From Legionellaceae bacterium (lineage in GTDB: Bacteria > Pseudomonadota > Gammaproteobacteria > Legionellales > Legionellaceae): DNA of 5,448 bases. The translations under genes were made by a program, and so were the position numbers. Positions 1 through 5,448 of the stretch are shown piece after piece. The notes beneath the pieces are model-generated. The model did no database searches. It saw only the letters and a program-made list of their open reading frames with translations, and had not been told where the DNA came from. Position 1 is the first letter of the stretch. The number at the start of each line of letters is the position of its first letter. Location of the stretch: assembly GCA_947473535.1 (NCBI GenBank), contig CANJFK010000103.1, positions 1 through 5,448 of the forward strand, given 5' to 3'.

Positions 1-429
1 CACTTTACTTACTACCGGCGTCACACTGGCATTTTTATCTTTTGGTATGATGACAAAATCAACCCCCGCGCCATCCGCGCTGCGCAAACAAGCGCCTAGA
101 TTGTGAGGGTCAGTGACACCATCAAGGATCAGAATGAGGGCCGGCTGTTTGCTCAGCTCCAATAATCGACCAAGATCGCTTTCCGTGTATTCAGGTAATT
201 TACTCGCGACCGCTACAACGCCTTGATGCGTGAATTCAGCAAACCGTTGGTCCATTCTATGGGCAGAAAGGCGCTCTACAGGAGTCGACGATTGTTGCGC
301 CAAATCAAGTAAATCTTGTAGGCGCTTGTCAACTCGCTCTTGATTAACATAAAGAACTTTGGTTGACCGATAGCGATTCGTCAATAAAGCCGTTACGGCA
401 TGCAAGCCGTAAACATATTGCTCACTCAT
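1..429 (-). CDS. rlmB: 23S rRNA (guanosine-2'-O)-methyltransferase RlmB, N-terminal part (cut by window edge)
   Basis: SPOUT-class methyltransferase expected to 2'-O-methylate G2251 in the peptidyl-transferase loop of 23S rRNA using S-adenosylmethionine. The 143 visible residues begin MSEQYVYGLHAV, very close to E. coli RlmB. They cover the N-terminal L30e-like substrate-binding domain (about residues 3-78, with the conserved HQG at 68-70), the linker, and the start of the SpoU domain. That start holds LDGVTDPHNLGACLRSAD (residues 102-119), where N110 and R116 are the SPOUT motif 1 Asn and catalytic Arg. The family is about 245 residues long, so roughly 100 C-terminal residues, including motifs 2 and 3 and the knot, lie off the left edge. 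Two ATGs are adjacent (432 and 429). The second is preferred because a GAGG lies six bases upstream and the protein then starts MSE like E. coli. It overlaps the end of rnr by 8 bp, so translational coupling is likely. RlmB versus other SpoU enzymes is a confident call from N-terminal similarity. Confidence 0.95.
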   Translation of the reverse strand, partial: MSEQYVYGLHAVTALLTNRYRSTKVLYVNQERVDKRLQDLLDLAQQSSTPVERLSAHRMDQRFAEFTHQGVVAVASKLPEYTESDLGRLLELSKQPALILILDGVTDPHNLGACLRSADGAGVDFVIIPKDKNASVTPVVSKV

Positions 430-2602
430 CATGAGCCTCATCGTCCGCTGGTTCAAAGTCAATTTTACGTTCACTCAAATCAACCCGAGCAACCAACACG
501 CTCATTTTGTCACCTAATCGGTAAACACGGCCGCCACGCTCGCCCACTAAACGATGCTTAATCGCATCGAAGGAATAATAATCGTTTTTAAGCGATGTTA
601 CATGGACTAAACCTTCCACATAAATTTCATCAAGCTCGACAAAAATTCCAAAGCTTGTTACTGCAGAAATTTTACCACTGAACACCTGCCCCAATTTATC
701 TTGCATGTATTCACATTTCAACCAAGCGACAACTTCACGCGTAGCCTCATCGGCACGTCGTTCTGTTGAGGAACAATGCTTACCTAATCGGCTCATGTCC
801 TCATCACTATAAACAAATTTTTTGACAGGATCATTGTCGATTAAATAACCAATTGCGCGGTGAATCAGCAAGTCGGGATATCGTCGAATAGGCGAGGTGA
901 AGTGCGTGTAGGCTGAATAGGCTAACCCAAAATGCCCATCGTTCGCTTCAATATATTGCGCTTGCTTTAATGAACGCAACATGACCATTTCAATCAAATG
1001 CCGCTCTGGTCGATCACCAATCGCCGCCAACGTCCGTTGAAAATCCTTGGGATTCGGTTTCTTGCCACCGCCTAACTGCATGCCAAGCTCGCCAAGAAAT
1101 TTTCTCAATGCGATCACTTTATCTTCTTCCGGCGCAGGATGAACGCGATAGAGGGTAGGGATTTTTGCTTTTTCTAAGAAACGAGCGGTTGCCACGTTTG
1201 CCGCCAGCATGCACTCCTCAATCAATCGATGTGCATCATTGCGTATGACCGGCACAATCTGTTGAATTTTTCTGTTCTCATCAAATTCAATACGTGTTTC
1301 AGTCGTGTCAAAATCCATCGCCCCACGCTCTTTGCGCGTTGTAAGCAAAATATCATATAACCCTTTTAACGATTGCAGCATGGGCAATAACGGCTCATGC
1401 TTTGCGTCGGTACGTTCATCATTCAACCATTGGGCAACCTGAGTATAGGTTAAACGTGCTTGCGAATGCATCACTGCGCGATAAAAGCGTGAACGATTAA
1501 TTTTACCATCGGCGGTAATCGCCATTTCAACAACCATACACAATCGATCGACATGAGGGTTTAATGAACAAATGCCATTGGATAATGCTTCGGGTAACAT
1601 AGGAACCACTTTACCAGGAAAATAGACTGAATTCCCACGCCGTGCCGCTTCTTTGTCTAATGGCGAGCCAATCGCGACATAATGACTAACATCTGCAATA
1701 GCAACATAGAGCTGGTATCCTCCTTTTGGTTTGGGATAACAATACACCGCATCATCAAAATCCTTCGCATCTTCACCATCAATTGTAACAAACGGCAATT
1801 GACGTAAATCCGTTCGTCCTTGCAACTGATCCTGTTCAACATGCAGCGGAATTTTTCCCACAGCCATGCTCACATCGTCTGGCCATTCCGCTGGGATACC
1901 GTGTGCAAGAATAGCTACCTCTATCTCCATTCCAGGCGCCATGTGCTCGCCAAGGATATGAATAATTTTACCAACCGCTTGCGTTCGTGCACTGGGGTAG
2001 GTCATCAACTCAACCAGTACGATCTGGCCGTTTTTGGCATCTAACCCCGCCCCGAGGGAGATAGAAATATCCTGGGTCAATCGCTTGCTATCAGGGACGA
2101 CGAAACCGACACCGTGATCGGAAAAAAAACGACCCACGATACTGGCATGTGCATGCTCGATGACTTCATGAATTTTGCCTTCAGGACGACCACGACGATC
2201 AAGACCGGCTTGATAAGCTAGAACCACATCCCCGTGCATTACGGCACGCATTTCTTTGGCTGACAAGACCATATCGTCACCACCCTCATCAGGGATGAAG
2301 AAACCAAAACCATCAGGATGCCCTTGAATCGTGCCGCGTTGTAAATTAATCCGTTCAAACAAACAGAACCGACCACGTCGATCTTGCATCACTTGACCGT
2401 CACGTAACATAGCTCGCAAACGAAAACCAAGCGCTTCTTGCTTACTTTCCTCATCGACGTCCAACGCACTAATCAACTGATTACGTGACATAGGACGGCC
2501 AAATTCCTCGAGGACCTGCATAATGAGTTCTCGGCTCGGAATAGGCTCTGCGTATTTTTCACTTTCTCTTTTGTGAAATGGATCTTTAGGTTTTTTACTC
2601 AT
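422..2602 (-). CDS. rnr: Ribonuclease R (RNase II/RNB family 3'-5' exoribonuclease)
   Basis: Processive cytoplasmic 3'-to-5' hydrolytic exoribonuclease that degrades structured RNA, defective rRNA and mRNA. The 726 residues carry the full order: an N-terminal winged-helix region (about 20-85), cold-shock domain 1 (about 87-145, with GTIQGHPDGFGFF), cold-shock domain 2 (about 152-250, with VGRFFSDHGVGFVVPD), the RNB catalytic domain (about 263-600) and an S1 domain (about 637-716). The metal-binding acidic residues are intact in TIDGEDAKDFDDAVY: D275, D281, D283 and D284. The GNSVYFPG tyrosine (Y327) and the RNB signature HFTSPIRRYPDLLIHR (567-582) are also present. The N-terminus (DPFHKRESEKYAEPIPSRE) matches that of E. 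coli RNase R, which separates it from RNase II. It ends about ten residues after the S1 domain with an acidic tail (PADDEAHDE). The E. coli enzyme (813 residues) instead has a long lysine-rich extension. A GGTGA ribosome-binding site (2606-2610) precedes the ATG. It lies 29 bp after the exported-protein gene and overlaps rlmB. Confidence 0.98.
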   Translation of the reverse strand: MSKKPKDPFHKRESEKYAEPIPSRELIMQVLEEFGRPMSRNQLISALDVDEESKQEALGFRLRAMLRDGQVMQDRRGRFCLFERINLQRGTIQGHPDGFGFFIPDEGGDDMVLSAKEMRAVMHGDVVLAYQAGLDRRGRPEGKIHEVIEHAHASIVGRFFSDHGVGFVVPDSKRLTQDISISLGAGLDAKNGQIVLVELMTYPSARTQAVGKIIHILGEHMAPGMEIEVAILAHGIPAEWPDDVSMAVGKIPLHVEQDQLQGRTDLRQLPFVTIDGEDAKDFDDAVYCYPKPKGGYQLYVAIADVSHYVAIGSPLDKEAARRGNSVYFPGKVVPMLPEALSNGICSLNPHVDRLCMVVEMAITADGKINRSRFYRAVMHSQARLTYTQVAQWLNDERTDAKHEPLLPMLQSLKGLYDILLTTRKERGAMDFDTTETRIEFDENRKIQQIVPVIRNDAHRLIEECMLAANVATARFLEKAKIPTLYRVHPAPEEDKVIALRKFLGELGMQLGGGKKPNPKDFQRTLAAIGDRPERHLIEMVMLRSLKQAQYIEANDGHFGLAYSAYTHFTSPIRRYPDLLIHRAIGYLIDNDPVKKFVYSDEDMSRLGKHCSSTERRADEATREVVAWLKCEYMQDKLGQVFSGKISAVTSFGIFVELDEIYVEGLVHVTSLKNDYYSFDAIKHRLVGERGGRVYRLGDKMSVLVARVDLSERKIDFEPADDEAHDE
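429..440 (-). promoter_or_regulatory. rlmB ribosome-binding site and overlapping stop/start with rnr
   Basis: Read on the minus strand, TGAGG (440-436) sits inside the last codons of rnr, six bases before the ATG at 429 and only three before the ATG at 432. The ATG at 429 and the rnr TGA (424-422) share the stretch ATGAGTGA. Ribosomes finishing rnr are thus placed on the rlmB start, which suggests coupled translation. The spacing decides the preferred start codon. Confidence 0.7.
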
Positions 2603-2631
2603 GTTTCACCAAATAATTTTATAAGTATTTC

Positions 2632-3111
2632 TTATTGTGCTTGTGTCGGTGCAGATAACACAAAACCTCGGCGTTCAATATATGCTGTCAGCGGAGATAG
2701 CGTCATGTTTTCACCAGCCCAAAAAGTACCTGACATTTTAGGGGGCATTTTAGCATTCGACCATTGGCAAACACCCACTACGCCAGAACAAGGAATTTGT
2801 TGTTCATGTCCAGGCTTCGACTCAATACAACTCAGTTCAAACGATTTACCACTTAAAGCAAGAGCAGACCAATTCCCACCCTGCAAACGACTACTCCAAC
2901 CTGCACTCACATTTGAATTAGCCACAGGGTGTGTAATCCAGAGTTCTGTGTTTGATAAGTTATGAATCATGACAATGGTCGAAGTAGCTTCAGGTAATTT
3001 AACAAACTCACCGTCCACAACGAATGGAACACACCCGACAGGAAACATTTCTTCGGCACTCGCTCCTAATGTGGAAAAAATTAATAGGATTGCCAAGATA
3101 TATTTCATCAT
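2632..3111 (-). CDS. Small exported protein with four cysteines, function unknown
   Basis: The 159-residue protein has a clear Sec signal peptide: MMK, a hydrophobic stretch (YILAILLIFSTLG), then Ala-Ser-Ala at 17-19 with likely cleavage before E20. No lipobox cysteine is present, so a soluble periplasmic or secreted product is expected. The mature part, about 140 residues, is polar and rich in Ser, Gly and Trp and looks beta-strand rich. It has four cysteines (C27, C95, C108, C115), which could form two disulfides, and a Trp-rich middle (LWITHP, GWSSRL, GGNWSALAL). No enzyme motif is visible. I do not recognise the family. A weak, memory-level resemblance to small exported proteins of Legionellales annotated EnhB could be tested, but is not claimed. 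Tandem ATGs occur at 3111 and 3108 behind a GGAGA box. The second has the more usual spacing, so the protein may lack the first Met. It is the first gene of the minus-strand group and ends 29 bp before rnr with no terminator between, so co-transcription with rnr-rlmB is likely. Confidence 0.85.
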   Translation of the reverse strand: MMKYILAILLIFSTLGASAEEMFPVGCVPFVVDGEFVKLPEATSTIVMIHNLSNTELWITHPVANSNVSAGWSSRLQGGNWSALALSGKSFELSCIESKPGHEQQIPCSGVVGVCQWSNAKMPPKMSGTFWAGENMTLSPLTAYIERRGFVLSAPTQAQ

Positions 3112-3118
3112 TTGTCTC

Positions 3119-3163
3119 CACGTGGTTTTTACTATTTTACTAGCTTACCACGAACACCACGTG
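3119..3163. repeat. Separated 8-bp inverted repeat in the divergent promoter region (possible operator)
   Basis: CACGTGGT at 3119-3126 is mirrored exactly by ACCACGTG at 3156-3163, with 29 bp between the arms. Each arm also contains the six-base palindrome CACGTG, and a partial copy (ACCACG) lies at 3147-3152. The arms bracket the candidate -10 element of the leftward gene, as expected if a dimeric regulator bound there. No regulator is identified and chance cannot be excluded for eight bases. Confidence 0.35.
3134..3139 (-). promoter_or_regulatory. Weak -10 candidate for the exported protein-rnr-rlmB operon
   Basis: Read leftward, 3139-3134 is TAAAAT, five of six matches to the sigma-70 -10 consensus. 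It would place transcription start near 3127, about 16 bases ahead of the ATG at 3111. No good -35 box stands at 16-18 bp. Either a regulator is needed or the true promoter is elsewhere in 3112-3222. Confidence 0.25.
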
Positions 3164-3165
3164 AG

Positions 3166-3193
3166 ATAACATATCTGCTTCATGTGTTATACT
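3166..3193 (+). promoter_or_regulatory. Extended -10 sigma-70 promoter for the DUF4254 gene
   Basis: TATACT at 3188-3193 matches the -10 consensus at five of six bases. It is preceded by TG one base upstream (3185-3186), the extended -10 arrangement. A weak -35-like ATAACA (3166-3171, four of six) lies 16 bp upstream. Transcription would start near 3200, leaving a leader of about 23 bases before the ATG at 3223. It also puts the in-frame ATG at 3196 outside the transcript. Confidence 0.55.
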
Positions 3194-3222
3194 GTATGCA
3201 GGCTATATCCTCACGAGAAAAA

Positions 3223-3804
3223 ATGAATATTTTAGACAAATTACCCGAAATCGCAACGTTACATCGCGAATGTATCATCAACTGGAAAGAACATGGCGTC
3301 AACCTAAACCAAGATGGTTTTTTCAAAATTGTCGAAGAAAACCATGCTTTTAATTACCAACTTTGGCATGCCGAAGATCGCGCTCGCCGAGAGGACATGG
3401 GCTACGAATTTGTATATCACGCCAAGCGCGAAATTGACAACCATAACCAGCAACGCAATAATCGAATGGAGGCCATGGATGAATGGCTGTTTATTCAACT
3501 ACAACCGGATACGGGTGCAACCTGTCCAGTACACTCCGAAACACCGGGCATGATGATTGATCGCTTATCAATTTTAGCACTCAAAGCGTACCACATGGCA
3601 TTACAAACTACTCGCCAGGATGTCGATGAATTACATCGCCAAACCTGCCTTAACAAACGTCATATTATTGAAAAACAACAACAACAATTACATCATTGTT
3701 TATTCAATTTATTACATGAGGCAAAGAGCAAATCCCGTACGTTCAAAGTTTACCACCAATTTAAAATGTACAATGACCCTACATTAAACCCCGAGTTATA
3801 CTAA
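3223..3804 (+). CDS. DUF4254-type protein, function unknown
   Basis: A 193-residue soluble, mostly helical protein with the features I associate with the DUF4254 family. These are the N-terminal N44 plus LWHAEDRAR block (47-55), IDNHNQQRNN (71-80), the hallmark SETPGMMIDRLSILALKAYH (105-124) and the C-terminal KVYHQFKMYNDPTLNPELY (175-193). There is no signal peptide or membrane segment, so a cytoplasmic location is expected. No catalytic mechanism is established for this family as far as I know. Members occur in several bacterial phyla and are sometimes near cell-surface polysaccharide genes, but no such gene is visible here. The ATG at 3223 is chosen because a GAGA stands five or so bases upstream and the extended -10 promoter ends at 3193. 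An in-frame ATG at 3196 would add nine residues, and the reading frame further upstream crosses the promoter. A short glutamine run (152-155) lies in the last helix. It is transcribed alone, divergent from the exported-protein gene and convergent with the membrane-protein gene. Confidence 0.88.
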   Translation: MNILDKLPEIATLHRECIINWKEHGVNLNQDGFFKIVEENHAFNYQLWHAEDRARREDMGYEFVYHAKREIDNHNQQRNNRMEAMDEWLFIQLQPDTGATCPVHSETPGMMIDRLSILALKAYHMALQTTRQDVDELHRQTCLNKRHIIEKQQQQLHHCLFNLLHEAKSKSRTFKVYHQFKMYNDPTLNPELY

Positions 3805-3829
3805 GGGACAGTAAACGTTGAAACAGACT

Positions 3830-3863
3830 GGCTCGACTATACTGCGCGCAGTATAGTCGAGCC
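3830..3863. terminator. Perfect 34-bp palindrome between convergent genes; probable bidirectional terminator
   Basis: The 17-base arm GGCTCGACTATACTGCG (3830-3846) is followed at once by its exact reverse complement (3847-3863). As RNA it would fold into a 15-bp stem with a GCGC loop, identical from either strand. It lies 25 bp after the stop of the DUF4254 gene and 10 bp after the stop of the opposing gene, the usual place for a shared terminator. However, no T-run follows on the plus strand, and only a broken one (GTCTGTTTC) follows on the minus strand. It could instead be a genome-wide palindromic repeat or a protein-binding site. Confidence 0.55.
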
Positions 3864-3873
3864 TGGGGTGTCG

Positions 3874-5448
3874 TTACATAGAAACTACACCCAAAGGCAA
3901 AGGCTTTGGATTCACTATTTTTTGTGATGAAGGGGCTAACGTGACATTAAGCATCGGCAATGATCCCGAATGATTTAAATGCGCCAACCGGTTACTTTTT
4001 GCTTCGCGTGATGAAAAAAAACCGGGGGGTTGTGGCGATGAGGGATGATAGCGCCCTCCGTTTGTAGGTGAGCCTGATCTAGAATAAAATCCAGGCGTAT
4101 AAGCTGGCGCCGTCGTCCCGTCGGGTGCCTTTTTTTTCGGCTTGCCATGCTTCGTATCCGCAGGTAAAGCCGCATCCCTTGCTCCAATAACAACAGGCAA
4201 CGCATTGTTGACATCACTCGCCACAGCGTCAACTGGATCCCGTCCAAAACCACGGGCTATCGCCCTTAATGTGAGGACTACAGCAAACATCGCGGAGCTT
4301 AAACAAGCAACCACAAAAAAGACTGGAGCTTCCTCCGGATCTTGTATTTGTGTCCCGGTACACTCCTCCATCACCTTCAATCCTTTCCCCGGACCAGACA
4401 GAAACGAACGCACCATTTCGAACGTAGCAACGGCCTCCGATTCTGGCGAAGGATCAACAGCCCTAGCCCACACCGTTGCCCTGGCTTCATCAATGTTTGT
4501 TGAAGAACAAGCCGTATAAGCCAAATGTTTTTTTACTTTAAGGTCATTAATAAAACCAGATAGTTTCTTATGCGAATTGGGAATTTCTGCTTCTATTTTT
4601 TTAAGGTGTTCACTGTGCTTGATAAGCGCGTGGGCTAAAAATCCTATCATGCAGAGTAAGCCCGCGGTAGCGCAAGCGAGCACAAAAATAGGCGAGACGG
4701 GCGTTGCACAAATTAAGCAAATCGTAGCGACTAAAAACATCCCGCTGGTTATCGCGCTATAAGCCGCCACACCATTTTTCAAACCATCGAGCGCTGCTGT
4801 CCCGTACGTGAATACAACTTGCTCTTGCAATTCCTCGCGGCAATCTTCAAATGCTTTCATTGCCAAATCAAGCTCGTCCACTAATTTTTTTTGTTTCTCT
4901 TGAAGTTCGCACAGGTCAACATCATCGCCATCAACGTTATGCTTTGTCTTTGTATCAAGGGTATCGTCAGTTTCAGCGTTTGCAATTAAAAGAGAGGTAC
5001 TCCCGAGCTCTGCCAAGAGGATATCTAATTTTTTTTCCAACAACATTAATTTAACTTTAGTCTCGGTACTTAGTAATTTGCGTTGAAAATCAAACTCTTC
5101 ATAAATACGTGTTGCAATAAAAATCAATGTCATAGCGCAAGAAAAGATCACCACCGTGAGGAAGATCGGCGGAATAAACACAGATAAACCTATTGGTGCC
5201 AAGCAGGCATAACCGCCATCAATAAGTCCACTATAAGCCGCAGAAAGCAGGCATTTAGCCCGCAAGAGCCTGGATTGACGTGCAATTTTTCCCTCGACGT
5301 CCTGTCGATACGCTTCCCACTCCTCTATATCTAAGCCAACTTTATTTTTAGCTTGACCACCATGTGCTTCAATAAGCTCCCTCGTTTGCTCTTCCGTGGG
5401 ACTTAATAAATTGTTGTTATTTTTTGCTTCATGTAAAAATCGTTCAAA
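3874..5448 (-). CDS. Large multi-spanning membrane protein with coiled coils and a Pro/Ser-rich tail, 5' end outside window; function unknown
   Basis: The frame is open from the right window edge to the TAA at 3876-3874, giving 524 visible residues. No ATG or GTG lies in frame in the first 61 codons; a TTG at 5265 is a possible start but would cut into a continuing, soluble, charged N-terminal region (FERFLHEAK, LDIEEWEAYRQDVEGKI). The gene therefore almost certainly starts outside. In visible numbering there is a hydrophobic pair at about 72-113, a charged Leu/Lys/Glu-rich coiled-coil region at about 117-211 with an acidic DDT/DGDD patch, and a second hydrophobic pair at about 230-276. Another charged helix (277-310), a single segment at about 375-397 (VFFVVACLSSAMFAVVLTL) and a 125-residue tail follow. 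The tail is disordered-looking, with KPKKK (436-440), two related PGFYSRS/PGFFSSR motifs (452-458, 475-481) and many Pro and Ser. No signal peptide, enzyme motif or known domain is recognised. Twin hydrophobic hairpins joined by coiled coils recall effector-like proteins of intracellular Gammaproteobacteria, but this is only an analogy. Confidence 0.85.
   Translation of the reverse strand, partial: FERFLHEAKNNNNLLSPTEEQTRELIEAHGGQAKNKVGLDIEEWEAYRQDVEGKIARQSRLLRAKCLLSAAYSGLIDGGYACLAPIGLSVFIPPIFLTVVIFSCAMTLIFIATRIYEEFDFQRKLLSTETKVKLMLLEKKLDILLAELGSTSLLIANAETDDTLDTKTKHNVDGDDVDLCELQEKQKKLVDELDLAMKAFEDCREELQEQVVFTYGTAALDGLKNGVAAYSAITSGMFLVATICLICATPVSPIFVLACATAGLLCMIGFLAHALIKHSEHLKKIEAEIPNSHKKLSGFINDLKVKKHLAYTACSSTNIDEARATVWARAVDPSPESEAVATFEMVRSFLSGPGKGLKVMEECTGTQIQDPEEAPVFFVVACLSSAMFAVVLTLRAIARGFGRDPVDAVASDVNNALPVVIGARDAALPADTKHGKPKKKAPDGTTAPAYTPGFYSRSGSPTNGGRYHPSSPQPPGFFSSREAKSNRLAHLNHSGSLPMLNVTLAPSSQKIVNPKPLPLGVVSM

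Noticed and set aside
2618..2623. TATAAA on the minus strand as a private rnr promoter
   Set aside because: Transcription would start at about the ribosome-binding site, and no -35 box stands at a proper distance. The AT-rich gap explains it.
2573..2965. Plus-strand open frame of 130 codons antisense to the exported-protein gene
   Set aside because: It lies opposite a gene with a clear signal peptide, cysteine pattern and ribosome-binding site. Its own translation has no recognisable features and it begins inside rnr antisense.
3112..3222. Upstream in-frame extension of the DUF4254 gene
   Set aside because: The extension crosses the extended -10 promoter and the divergent control region, has no ribosome-binding site, and does not look like the family N-terminus.
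3304..3498. Minus-strand frame of 64 codons inside the DUF4254 gene
   Set aside because: It is fully antisense to a conserved protein, with no start signal or family match.
4142..4519. Plus-strand open frame of 125 codons opposite the membrane-protein gene
   Set aside because: It is a shadow of the minus-strand frame, with no ribosome-binding site, and its composition is explained by the opposing Ala/Val/Ser-rich codons.
1..5448. tRNA or rRNA genes, CRISPR arrays, insertion sequences or transposase remnants
   Set aside because: No regularly spaced repeats, no terminal inverted repeats flanking a transposase-like frame and no tRNA-like cloverleaf were seen by eye on either strand.

Overview
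The window reads as a piece of a gammaproteobacterial chromosome of moderate to low GC (judged by eye). The clearest evidence is the adjacent pair rnr-rlmB (RNase R followed by the 23S rRNA Gm2251 methyltransferase). This is the arrangement found in Escherichia coli and many other Gammaproteobacteria, and both proteins follow their E. coli counterparts closely. A host-associated lineage such as Legionellales would fit the uncharacterised membrane/coiled-coil protein at the right end and the small exported protein upstream of rnr. That placement is inference, not something the sequence proves.

Layout. Positions 1-3111 hold a minus-strand cluster, in transcription order: a small exported four-cysteine protein (3111-2632), rnr (2602-422) and the N-terminal part of rlmB (429 to the window edge). 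The gaps are 29 bp and then an 8-bp overlap, so the three are probably co-transcribed. A divergent intergenic region (3112-3222) contains an extended -10 promoter for the plus-strand gene and a separated 8-bp inverted repeat around a weak -10 candidate for the minus-strand operon. The plus-strand gene (3223-3804) encodes a 193-residue DUF4254-type protein. It converges on a large minus-strand gene (3874 to beyond 5448). The 69-bp gap between the two carries a perfect 34-bp palindrome with no spacer, probably a bidirectional terminator or an interspersed palindromic element. The large gene is open through the right edge and gives at least 524 residues of a protein with about five membrane segments, coiled coils and a disordered Pro/Ser-rich tail. 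Its family is not recognised.

Function. RNase R degrades structured RNA and takes part in RNA quality control. RlmB modifies the peptidyl-transferase region of 23S rRNA. Their overlap gives a compact RNA-metabolism unit that is probably translationally coupled. The exported protein ahead of them has no obvious functional link. The DUF4254 protein and the large membrane protein are separate transcription units without visible partners in the window.
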